Shown here piece after piece: positions 21,991 to 30,019 of a DNA stretch of 64,000 bases (position 1 is its first letter; every line of letters begins with the position of its first letter). The position numbers and the translations under genes are program-made. Source of the DNA: Eutreptiella sp. 'Long Island Sound 2002' (Eukaryota > Euglenozoa > Euglenophyceae > Eutreptiales > Eutreptiaceae); NCBI GenBank assembly GCA_964036045.1, contig OZ038382.1, positions 129,084,556-129,148,555 on the forward strand, given 5' to 3'. The notes under the pieces are model-generated. The model saw only the letters and a list, made by a program, of their open reading frames with translations. It did no database searches and was not told the origin of the DNA.

Positions 21991-22553
21991 CTACCTCGGC
22001 TCCTGGTTCCCCTGCCTCTCCCCGTCTAACGAGATTTTTCCCGCAAGCCCCCCCTTCCCCCGCGAGCACTAACGCGCATTCTTCCTCACACTCGTCCAAC
22101 GCTTCATCTCATTGAAGACGCCACGCCTAAAGGCTTCTCTCATACCAGCCATCAACAGCCCTACTACAACGAAAGCAATCGGCACTCACAGCACTGGCTC
22201 CCACTCACGCATCACTTCTGCAAGTGTGCCCCGTCACTACCCTGCTACCACTCCCCGGTGCTCGAGCAGTCATGCTCTGGCCCCCAAGCCGGAAACCATA
22301 CCGCGTTCAGAAATCAGGGACAGGCCCCGGCTCTGCGGTTGTCTATAACGGGGCTGCCACGTCTCATTGAGATTGAGCAGAGGGAAACAGCAGCGCACAG
22401 CGGTACTCAGTCCGCGATTGAACTTTGATCCGGGCTCCCGCTCCTCTGCAAAAAAGCTTGGCACGCAAGAGCCTTTCCCCCCGGCCTGGTCAGCCACAAA
22501 AGACGCCGTTCAGTGCAAAAATGGTTGGTGATTGTTTGTAGGCAGCAAGACTC
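21991..22553. other. C-rich spacer between two mobile elements
   Basis: Unique C- and A-rich sequence. A plus-strand frame at 22112-22348 has a Ser/Thr/Pro-rich composition but no recognised motif. I see no repeat or RNA gene here. Confidence 0.4.
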
Positions 22554-22591
22554 GCTGGCTCAGCTAGCACTACACAATCCCCATATATGGG
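22554..22591 (+). repeat. Left terminal extension of DIRS element
   Basis: The sequence gctggctcagctagcactac... to tatatgggc is the exact reverse complement of 26961-26998 in the internal complementary region, while the right terminus lacks it. It marks the left end. Confidence 0.85.
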
Positions 22592-22905
22592 CCAACTCCT
22601 TAAAACCGGTTTGTTTTCTCTGTTTTCTGCTCTTTTGGTGCCCTTTGCTACCTTTCATTGAAACGGGCACCCTCAAAATATACACAAAAATGGTATTGTA
22701 CATGAAAAATGAAATTTTTGACCTCAAATACCCCCTCCATGGGGTTTGAACCCACGCTCTACGAACCTTAGAGTTGTGTTTTTCCTCTAAGCTACGACCT
22801 GTCGTCGACGAACTCAGAGAAAACCGTAGTATAATAAAAAATTTGGAAAATCAGTACTCCTTACATGCTCCAACCACTATTAACCTCCCATGCTCTTAAA
22901 ACCGG
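22592..22905 (+). repeat. DIRS left inverted terminal repeat
   Basis: Inverted copy of 27144-27456, over 95% identical by eye. It includes a tRNA-like A/B-box unit reading outward on the minus strand. Confidence 0.9.
22742..22794 (-). promoter_or_regulatory. Pol III-like A and B boxes in left ITR
   Basis: On the minus strand an A-box-like TAGCTTAGAGG (22784-22794) is followed about 31 nt later by a B-box-like GGTTCAAACCC (22742-22752). The B box sits in a T-arm-like hairpin (GTGGG loop CCCAT). The rest does not fold as a full cloverleaf: acceptor halves do not pair, and CTTAGAG pairs instead with CTCTAAG. It is tRNA-like rather than a functional tRNA. Confidence 0.5.
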
Positions 22906-23004
22906 TCACGCGCTCACTGAGTTGTTCAACTAGTGATTTGCTGTACCCAGAGCTTTGATTTCTGATGCAATCCAAAATGTTTTAAGGATATAAATTTTAA
23001 CAAA

Positions 23005-23990
23005 ATGACAGAAGGAAATGAGACACTGGATTTTCACGAGTTCGTGCTGAAATTGCCGGATTCGGCGTGGAACCTGAGTTCTGAGTCGTTGGAACATGCA
23101 GCACAGTTGGCAAAGGAAGGCGCAATGAGTGGTCTCAGTCCTTGGCAGGCAGCGTCACTGTATTCCAAACTTACAGGAACGAAAACACTGGCCACTGTCA
23201 AAGACACGATGGCCTTGGTTCGTGATGCCTTACTCACCTTAAAGGGCGACGACATTGGCAGAACAGGAACGTCGTCGCATCGCGAAGACGTCTTCTTGGC
23301 ATGCGAAACTTTGAGCGGTCCCAAGGACCACGCTGGCCCCGCGTCGGACAAGGAGTCCACGTTCGTGTGGCGCGATGAGGTTCTGTCGCTTCCTTCACGC
23401 TTGTCTGCACTCCTGGAAGAGCGAAAGGTTTTGCAAGACGAATTTCGCAGAAAAAAGATGTTGAAGCACCTTCCAGTGTTCGACGAGTTCCATAGGGCAG
23501 CTGTTAATAACGCGCCAACGCACAAACATCCAGCGGACGCAGAGAAGCGTCGTTGGGAACAACAGGTAAGAGACGCCATGCGAGTCCTGGGAGTAGTCTT
23601 AGCACACGAAGAGGACACGACGGTGGCTCCGGAAGCACCTGTTTCATTGGTACTATGTGAACATTTGTTTGCAATGTTGGGTGCGTTGGACTACAGCATC
23701 CAAAGCTCCCGGCGAGTGGCAGTAGATAACGGTTTGAACAACCTGCGATTGCACCAGAGTTACTCTCGAAGGATGACATGTCACTACTTCAGTCGCGCAA
23801 CAAATTACAAAAAGACCTGAGAGGCACGCGTTTCTCCCCTTACTCGCATCGTAGTTCTTTCCGTTCGTTTTCAACACGAGGTCGTTTTGATCCACGGAGA
23901 TCTGGCAAAGGAGGCAAAGGCAAAGGTAAGGGTTTCACCCAAAGATTTGTGCCACGTAACGACAAGTTAGATGAACGACCACAGCAGTAG
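23005..23990 (+). CDS. DIRS gag-like ORF with one frame change
   Basis: Starts at ATG 23005 (ttttaacaaaATG), just inside the left ITR. The first frame runs 271 codons to 23820 and is rich in charged and helical segments (EVLSLPSRLSALLEERKVLQ). Coding character moves to the -1 frame at about 23720-23735: PAIAPELLSKDDM continues into a basic Arg/Ser- and Gly/Lys-rich tail (RSGKGGKGKGKGF) ending at a TAG at 23988. The basic tail suggests nucleic-acid binding. I see no canonical slippery heptamer, so a mutation is as likely as programmed frameshifting. DIRS gag proteins are poorly conserved, so the assignment rests on position and composition. Confidence 0.65.
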
Positions 23991-26004
23991 CTTGACTGTA
24001 GAGGATTTATTGGCGCCAGCCGTGTGCGTGCCACTGCCGATCCATCCCCACATGCCACTCTATTTGCGCTGTCGTGCACAATTGCATGAATGGGAAGCGT
24101 TGAAGGACACATACGCGGCGTCAGTGATTCGCAATGGGCTGCAGCTTGATTGGGTTGACGGTTTTGATCCGGATCGGCCAGCCGACGACTTCCGTCCTCG
24201 TTCTTCCCACGCAGAGGTAACCGACCCTGAATTGGTAAAACACGTGTTGGATGCAGTGCAACAGGGTTGCATGGAACGCGTCGAGCGAAAAGACATTAAG
24301 TGTTGTGCAAGTATGTTCGCAGTGGACAAAGCGTCAGACGAGGCACATCCTGAGGGAGGCCGTCGACCTATCACCAATTTGAAGAACGTGAACCAGTTTG
24401 TACAGACCACCTATTTTCGTTTGGTCACTCTGTGGGGCATTTTACCGTTCTTGAGACCCGGTCAGTATGCTTGCAAAATTGACTTGAAAAGTGCTTATTT
24501 TCACATGGGTATCCATCCGCGGGATCGACCTTATTTGGGGGTCTACGTCGACGGTGAATTTTACAGGTGGTGCGTTTTGCCGTTTGGATTAAACGTTGCA
24601 CCACGGGAATGGCAACGCCTCATGCAACCAATTTTAAATGCCGTGCGCGAACGCGGAGCACTCGTTTGGGTCTACTTGGACGATTGGCTCATCATTGGCA
24701 ATACTTACCGTGAATGTCTGGAACACACACGTTTTTTGGTACAACTTTTGCATCGGTTGGGTATATTGGTCAATGTCCCAAAATCATGTTTGGAGCCGTC
24801 TCAAGAAATTATAATGCTTGGTTTTATGCTAAACTTCAGGGAAGGATTCGTCGCGGTACCTCCAAAGCGCCTACAAGCAATTTTTCGGGACGTGAACAGA
24901 CTGGCACACAGTCACACACCATCAGTGAGGCGATGCGCCTCCGTTCTTGGAAGAATCCGTTCCTTGTTGTTCGCCATGCCCCATATCCGACTCCTCAGCG
25001 ACGCCCTGGCGGTGCACGTGGCGGTGGCAGTCCAAGCTGGCTGGGAGGCAGACGTGGCGCTCCCGGAGCGCGTGTCACGTCAGTTGATGGATCTGGCGGA
25101 CGAGTTACACCAGTGGAAGGGACGCACCTTCGTAGTTTCCATGGGTCACGTCAGGGACATGTACTCGGACGCGTCAGATCTGGCGTGGGGCGGAGTCCTT
25201 CAAGGGAATGCCCAAGCAGCGTTCGGTTGGTTCCTGAATCGAGAGGAACACATAAACGTCAAAGAGTTCAGGGGAGCCCTACTGACTATTCAAGCGTATG
25301 CGCTGAGGGACACCACGCTGCGATTTTTCACCGACTCAATGGTCCTTTACTGGTATCTCCGCAAGTGGGGAGGTCGCAAGCCGCGGTTCAACGCATTGAT
25401 TCTCCAACTGTGGAATTTTACACAAGCCAATCGCATCGAGATTCAACCGTTTTACGTGCACACCTCGGTGAATCCGGCGGACATTTGGTCTCGGCTTCGT
25501 TGGACACCGTCGGAGGCTACCTTCCCGTCGGACGTGTTGACTTGGATCCTGGAGGAGTTCAAAAGTTGGATTCAGCCGGAAATCGATTGGATGTCAAGGA
25601 GTTCCAATGCGGTGTGCAGCAAGTTCGTCAGTCCGTGTCCTCAGCCGGGGGCTTACGCCATCGGTGTCTTCTCCCAGAATCTAACTTTACTTTCACCGGG
25701 GTGGGTCTTCCCGCCGTTCAAGCACATACCTCAGTTGGTCAACAAAGTGTTGGAGTCACCAGGGGTGAAGGTTCTCATGGCTCTGCCGTACAGGCCGCGC
25801 GAGGTTTGGTGGAACCTATTGATGAAACACGTGAAGTTCGCAGTGAACACGTCGGAGTTCCGTTTGCAAATGCCAGACGGCACGGAGACACAACCACGTT
25901 TCGTGTTGACCTTGGCGTATGTTTGCGTGAATACTATCAATTGCGAGGAGCTACCAACGAAGAGGCGACGCTTATCATCAATGAAATCGGGAAGGACACC
26001 TTGA
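23971..26004 (+). CDS. DIRS reverse transcriptase-RNase H
   Basis: An intact ORF of 677 codons. RT motifs: RRPITNLKNVN (about residue 130), CKIDLKSAYFHMGIH (motif A), LPFGLNVAPREWQ (motif B) and VYLDDWLI (catalytic YLDD near residue 234). RNase H motifs: MYSDAS (about residue 398), VKEFRGALL, FFTDSMVLYW and HTSVNPADIWSR. A C-terminal block has WVFPPF and ALPYRPREVWW, matching the conserved region after RNase H in DIRS elements that has been compared with Dam-type methyltransferases. The ORF starts within the end of the gag frame and overlaps the recombinase frame at its 3' end. All catalytic Asp residues appear intact. Confidence 0.93.
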   Translation: MNDHSSSLTVEDLLAPAVCVPLPIHPHMPLYLRCRAQLHEWEALKDTYAASVIRNGLQLDWVDGFDPDRPADDFRPRSSHAEVTDPELVKHVLDAVQQGCMERVERKDIKCCASMFAVDKASDEAHPEGGRRPITNLKNVNQFVQTTYFRLVTLWGILPFLRPGQYACKIDLKSAYFHMGIHPRDRPYLGVYVDGEFYRWCVLPFGLNVAPREWQRLMQPILNAVRERGALVWVYLDDWLIIGNTYRECLEHTRFLVQLLHRLGILVNVPKSCLEPSQEIIMLGFMLNFREGFVAVPPKRLQAIFRDVNRLAHSHTPSVRRCASVLGRIRSLLFAMPHIRLLSDALAVHVAVAVQAGWEADVALPERVSRQLMDLADELHQWKGRTFVVSMGHVRDMYSDASDLAWGGVLQGNAQAAFGWFLNREEHINVKEFRGALLTIQAYALRDTTLRFFTDSMVLYWYLRKWGGRKPRFNALILQLWNFTQANRIEIQPFYVHTSVNPADIWSRLRWTPSEATFPSDVLTWILEEFKSWIQPEIDWMSRSSNAVCSKFVSPCPQPGAYAIGVFSQNLTLLSPGWVFPPFKHIPQLVNKVLESPGVKVLMALPYRPREVWWNLLMKHVKFAVNTSEFRLQMPDGTETQPRFVLTLAYVCVNTINCEELPTKRRRLSSMKSGRTP

Positions 26005-26912
26005 AACGTTACAATTCTGCGTGGCACATGTTTGGTACGTTCTTGTTACAAGACGCGGCGCTTGCTCCACTGTTAAAGGTGGAGCGCTTTGGTCAAATCC
26101 CACTGATGACGGTGGCGGTGCAACTTTTAAAGTTTTCACGCACGCATTCTTTAAGTGCTGGGCGTATGGCGTATTCAGCAGTGTGTTTATTCCCGTGCTT
26201 TTCGCAACTACGTTTCGAGGGTATGCTACGCAACTTGAAACGTGACTGGTTCGTCAGTGTTCCTCATTATCATCGTTTCTATGATGTACGGCGTCTTATA
26301 CAAGTCATGCATCAGCAACCTGTGGAGACGGAAGCTCAGCTGCGCTTGCAAGCCATTTTGTCCTTGAGATTCTTTGCCTTGTTCCGAGGCGTTGATCTGG
26401 CGCGATCACGTAGGGATATCCAACGCGCTGCTCAGCCTTGGTTCATTTCTGCTAAGCGCAAAGGGAGGAGATACTATGCACGTTATCCTATTCACAATGT
26501 TACGCCACCGTCAATTGATCCGCAGCGCTGCTTAGCGCGTTATTTGGAGGCTACTGGTGATTACGAGGGTTCTGAGATTTTTGTGTCCCTACGAAAGCCA
26601 CGGAAGCCTTTATCATCTGATACCATCAACGGTCTCACTACTCGCTGGTTAAGGAAACACCTACTGGAATTGGGGGAACTGGAGACGGATTCGTTTTCCG
26701 CGCATTCTACACGAGGAGCAGCAGCAACTGCACTAATCTATCTTGGCGTGGATCCGCATGTGGTAGCAGCATTGGGTGATTGGTCCTGTTACGATACATT
26801 CAGAAAGTTTTACGACAGGACCAGAGCTCTGTTGCGCATTGCGCAAGTTCTGGTCCCTCCTGATCTGGCGACTGGAGAAGCGGCGCGCGCTTCGCGCCTG
26901 GCGATTAATTAA
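25905..26912 (+). CDS. DIRS tyrosine recombinase
   Basis: Tyrosine-recombinase (lambda-integrase fold) motifs: a SAM-like core-binding half with NEIGKDTLKRYNSAWHMF; the first catalytic Arg in LFALFRGVDL; HSTRGAAATAL (HxxR); LGDWSCYDTFRKFYDR, giving Trp in the fifth position and the nucleophilic Tyr. It ends at TAA 26910-26912. The first in-frame ATG is 26028, but clear coding sequence (LGVCLREYYQLRGATNEEA) lies upstream in overlap with the RT ORF, so the protein may start at a non-ATG codon or be made by frameshift. I placed the left limit where coding character begins. The enzyme would integrate the circular DNA copy. Confidence 0.88.
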   Translation, partial: VDLGVCLREYYQLRGATNEEATLIINEIGKDTLKRYNSAWHMFGTFLLQDAALAPLLKVERFGQIPLMTVAVQLLKFSRTHSLSAGRMAYSAVCLFPCFSQLRFEGMLRNLKRDWFVSVPHYHRFYDVRRLIQVMHQQPVETEAQLRLQAILSLRFFALFRGVDLARSRRDIQRAAQPWFISAKRKGRRYYARYPIHNVTPPSIDPQRCLARYLEATGDYEGSEIFVSLRKPRKPLSSDTINGLTTRWLRKHLLELGELETDSFSAHSTRGAAATALIYLGVDPHVVAALGDWSCYDTFRKFYDRTRALLRIAQVLVPPDLATGEAARASRLAIN

Positions 26913-26959
26913 TTCTTATGAAGGGTTCAGTTCACGGGAGCTCAGTCTTCCGTTCTGTT

Positions 26960-27074
26960 GCCCATATATGGGGATTGTGTAGTGCTAGCTGAGCCAGCTC
27001 GGATTTACCCGAATAGGTGAGGAGGAAAGAAGAGATGGCGAAGCAATAGCACTACACAAGACACATATATGCCC
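26960..27074. repeat. DIRS internal complementary region
   Basis: 26961-26998 is the reverse complement of the left terminal extension, and 26998-27074 of the right one (one mismatch, at 27485). The two halves are joined at agctcgg exactly as a left-right end junction would be. In the DIRS model this region templates completion of the element ends and circularisation. Confidence 0.92.
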
Positions 27075-27143
27075 ACCCTGTCCCTCCCTTAAGTTCTTCG
27101 CTCACCGTGAAAAGCAGTTGACACTTGGGTCGTCGGTTGCCAC

Positions 27144-27456
27144 GGTTTAAGAGCATGGGAGGTTAATAGTGGTTGGAGCATGTAAGGAGTACTGATTTTC
27201 CAAATTTTTTATTATACTACGGTTTTCTCTGAGATCGTCGACGACAGGTCGTAGCTTAGAGGAAAAACACAACTCTAAGGTTGGTAGAGCGTGGGTTCAA
27301 ACCCCATGGAGGGGGTATTTGAGGTCAAAAATTTCATTTTTCATGTATAATACCATTTTTGTGTATATTTTGAGGGTGCCCGTTTCAATGAAAGGTAGCA
27401 AAGGGCACCAAAAGAGCAGAAAACAGAGAAAACAAACCGGTTTTGAGGAGTTGGCC
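27144..27456 (-). repeat. DIRS right inverted terminal repeat
   Basis: Inverted copy of 22592-22905 with a few substitutions, for example ggttggtag here against ggttcgtag on the left. Confidence 0.9.
27252..27304 (+). promoter_or_regulatory. Pol III-like A and B boxes in right ITR
   Basis: TAGCTTAGAGG at 27252-27262 and GGTTCAAACCC at 27294-27304, spaced as in tRNA genes, with T runs downstream near 27330-27345. It reads outward from the element, mirror image of the unit in the left ITR. Confidence 0.5.
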
Positions 27457-27530
27457 CATATATGTGTCTTGTGTAGTGCTATTGCGTCGCCATCTCTTCT
27501 TTCCTCCTCACCTATTCGGGTAAATCCGAG
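27456..27530 (+). repeat. Right terminal extension of DIRS element
   Basis: 75 bp complementary to 26998-27072 with one mismatch. The match ends at ccgag (27530), which marks the right end. Confidence 0.85.
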
Positions 27531-27883
27531 AACTTAGCACAGGAGATCTTAGAGCAGAATTCGTTGAAAGACTGGTCATTCAGAAGAGCTGGAGGACGCT
27601 TCGTTTGAATAATGCACCATGCCAGCCATCTACAAGCCTTGTGCCACTTGTGCTTCGTTCATTTGATTGTTGTGTGTTGCACTTCACTTAGGCGGCTCAG
27701 GCTGCATGGTCAAAAATACCCGAAAAGGTAGAAAAAGGACAGGTTTGGAAAGGCTTCAAATAATAATCATTTTGATGGATCTGTGTAGCACCCCGTAGAC
27801 AATTCTCATGAAATAAATAATGTCGCCAAAGTGACACGGCCATTGCGTACTCTCCCGAAAATTATTGTTTTGTTGTGAGTTTA

Positions 27884-27901
27884 TGCGCGAGGCCTCGCGC
27901 A
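27884..27901. repeat. 18-bp GC palindrome, copy 1
   Basis: TGCGCGAGGCCTCGCGCA is a perfect palindrome in an AT-rich setting inside the MITE. Confidence 0.85.
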
Positions 27902-28111
27902 AAGGCGAACATTTGTGTCAGATTAATGTATCACAACGCAATGCATTAGGCAGGTTGTGGAAAATGAGAAACATGACGTCTGTATACACGTAACTTTGTA
28001 TCCTTATCAGGATGGAGTGCTAGAAATGGATATATTGATACATAAATTTTCATTTTACTTCACTTGGTAATCTATAAATGTATGATTGTTACTGAAGAAA
28101 TCGTAGTTTCA

Positions 28112-28129
28112 TGCACGAGGCCTCGCGCA
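28112..28129. repeat. 18-bp GC palindrome, copy 2
   Basis: TGCACGAGGCCTCGCGCA, one base different from copy 1; the 12-bp core CGAGGCCTCG plus flanks is intact. Confidence 0.8.
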
Positions 28130-28169
28130 TGGAATGGCACGTCAGAAACAATAAATTTTTAGCGATGTA

Positions 28170-28187
28170 TGTGCGAGGCCTCGCGCA
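28170..28187. repeat. 18-bp GC palindrome, copy 3
   Basis: TGTGCGAGGCCTCGCGCA, one base different from copy 1. Copies 2 and 3 lie 58 bp apart near the right MITE end. Confidence 0.8.
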
Positions 28188-28975
28188 ATGGAGGTCATGA
28201 ACCCGCATAGAAACAAAAAATCAGGACCTCCACCAACTGCATAGCATGTACATTTCCTTTGATGCGGCGCTGCTGCATAGCCGCCTCATTTTGACCATGC
28301 AACATGAGCCGCCTAAGCTTCAAAAACTCCGTCACTTGTTGCTGCCAAGGTGTGTAGCATTGGTAACTTAGTTGCTTTTTGTTGCAGTACCCAATCTTTA
28401 TGCGATGCATTCGAGTGGGACCATAGGTTGCTTGTGACACCACTCCTACATATGGCTTCCCTACACAATGTGCAATCCAACTTCTTTACTTGACAGATAA
28501 CAAAATCTTTGCCACCTTCTTGGGGAGTTACTTCAAGAAATGCTTTTCACACAAGGGAGGTTTGCTTCCGCTGGGGACCAAGTTGAGGGGTTTCTGAGAT
28601 ATCTACATTGGATGGGGATGAACCTTCTTGCGCTTTCTTTTTCTTCTTTTGTCGCGCTAGGTCGGCGTCAGCATCATATTTCGTTTTCTTTTCATTTCAA
28701 TGTGCCACAAACTCCAGGGCATCACTAAGATGTGCTAGAGGATCCTACGTGTCGTCAGCCTCGCTGTACCCTTGCCAATGCACCAAATACTGAATTTGCC
28801 CATGATACCGGCGCTCTGCAATGATGCAATGATGGACATTGTACATGTCTTTGCCACCAGCGGGATCTGCATTGTGCCTCGGTGTCCTAAGGTTGGCTTC
28901 TTTTTTGCCATGAGGGGGTAGACGTGTAGGTGCCTGTGGTTTGGCATTCTTTGGCTCTGGACCACGCTTTCCAAT

Positions 28976-29433
28976 TGAAAATGTTAAGAATAAACACATG
29001 GGCATACGAGTAGTTTTGGAAAAAAAGGCATAGCAAACCATTGTCATAAATTTGAAAATTTCTGCATGGTCCGTATTTAAAAAACTGTCTAAACTCTTTG
29101 GGAATTCTTTGATTTTGACGATGTGGCAAGTGACATCACGATGACTACGCATGACACAGTATGATAACATCATCAAGGAAAATCTTACCAAGATATTAAT
29201 AGGTACATTTGCCTATTGGGTGTAGTAGAAGTCATGGTTCACAACACTTAATGCACCAAAAAAACAGGTGCATGGATCTAATATTACGTCCCTTTAATAG
29301 CGGTACCTACCGGTTGTTAAAAAACTTACCACCTCCACCTACCGATGAAAATCTAAACAACAACCTCCGAAACCCGGTTGTTTTCAAAACTACCAGGTTG
29401 CAGACCTTACTTCCGACTCCTGAAGAAACTCTA
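28976..29433. other. AT-rich spacer
   Basis: AT-rich sequence with short frames only. A pyrimidine-rich stretch ending in ttttcaattggaaag near 28975-28990 (minus) could be the acceptor of an intron just upstream of the chromodomain exon. Nothing else recognised. Confidence 0.3.
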
Positions 29434-30016
29434 AGCGCTGCACTTGGTGGCCACCGAGGAGAGCAACATGAAGTTCCTCAAGGCCGTGAAGAGGTTGCAT
29501 CCCGGGTTCGAATGCCTTGATGCTCTGCGGGTGGCGGCCGAGAGGTAGAGACCCATCAAGTTTCAGCACAATGGCAAGGAGAGCCGCTTGCGTGAGAGGC
29601 GAAACTTTACAGAGCATTACATCTTGAAGCGATAGAAGGTGGAGGAATAGAACGATGACAGCGAGCCATTTGCCGTGCTCAACCTCCTCCCTAAGCCGCA
29701 AGTGAGCAAGATCACCAAAGAGGAGGTCAAGGAGGCAAAGTCCACCCACAGCATGACGATGATCTTCCGCAATGACCCCTACAAGTGTGTGGTGAACTAC
29801 ATCAGAAGAAACGTCACCCGTGACGCCAAGGCTCAGTCCTTGCGGAATCTGTAGTTGTTGGGCCGATATTTTGATATTCCCCATTTACAATTTAATCTCC
29901 CTCTTGCCAGTTTTCTCACGTCCGATGCCTTTTTGTAGGCTGCAAATTTGCATTAGTCTACCAAAGCTAAGCCAAAACCAGCCATGAAGTGCACAGCGAC
30001 TAGGTCGGCCGCCTGC
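29434..30016 (+). pseudogene. Coding-like frame interrupted only by TAG
   Basis: From a TAA at 29431 to a TAA at 30017 the frame holding MKFLKAVKRLHPGFECLDAL has about 194 codons and no TAA or TGA, but six TAG codons (29546, 29633, 29648, 29852, 29936, 29954). Composition is that of a soluble, charged protein (NGKESRLRERRNFTEHYILK; NDDSEPFAVLNLLPKPQVSK). Normal CAG and CAA codons are also present. I do not recognise the family. It is either a decayed gene in which Gln CAG codons became TAG, or a gene using TAG as sense. No ATG lies at a clear start, so the 5' end may be an exon boundary. Confidence 0.5.
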
Positions 30017-30019
30017 TAA

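Larger units (their letters stand above)
22554..27530 (+). mobile_element. DIRS-type tyrosine-recombinase retrotransposon
   Basis: The element is about 4.98 kb. It has inverted terminal repeats of about 314 bp (22592-22905 and 27144-27456), each followed outward by a unique extension. An internal complementary region (26960-27074) matches both extensions in inverted order. Three overlapping ORFs encode a gag-like protein, RT/RNase H and a tyrosine recombinase. This is the defining layout of DIRS-1-like elements, which replicate through a circular intermediate and insert by site-specific recombination without target duplication. No duplication is visible at the ends, as expected. RT and recombinase ORFs are open; the gag ORF has one frame change. 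Confidence 0.93.
27687..28317. mobile_element. MITE with 5-bp target duplication
   Basis: A 631-bp unit bounded by 29-bp inverted repeats differing at two positions; both begin CTTAGGCGGCTCA. It is flanked by an exact direct CTTCA (27682-27686 and 28318-28322). It interrupts the frame of the chromodomain/BED pseudogene, and removing it with one CTTCA restores the frame. The interior is AT-rich, non-coding, and carries three copies of a GC palindrome. A 5-bp duplication with this terminus does not match a superfamily I can name. Confidence 0.85.
27531..28975 (-). pseudogene. Chromodomain + BED-finger transposase pseudogene
   Basis: The minus strand reads in one frame from about 28975. First a basic linker, then a chromodomain (YNVHHCIIAERR, IQYLVHWQGY, DDT-stop-DP), a Lys-rich linker, and a BED-type zinc finger (CTLC ... 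SNLWSHSNASH, C-x2-C with H-x4-H). Across the MITE the frame resumes with CRWLAWCIIQTKRPPALLND, resembling the segment after the BED finger in hAT transposases. In-frame stops are TAG 28745 (the chromodomain Trp), TGA 28697, TGA 28547 and TGA 27659; each is one transition from TGG or CGA. The DIRS element cuts it at 27530. Chromodomains are common in Ty3/gypsy integrases, so capture is possible. The hAT assignment is inference. Confidence 0.65.

Noticed and set aside
22736-22806. Functional tRNA gene in the DIRS repeat
   Set aside because: A and B boxes are good, but the acceptor arms do not pair and the central region folds into a different hairpin, so I call it tRNA-like only.
24714-25900. 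5' part of the long frame that ends as the tyrosine recombinase
   Set aside because: It overlaps the well-conserved RT ORF in another frame and has no conserved motif; only the part after about 25905 looks coding.
27840-28190. CRISPR array, suggested by the repeated GC palindromes
   Set aside because: Only three irregularly spaced copies inside a eukaryotic MITE, with no cas genes; the palindromes belong to the transposon.
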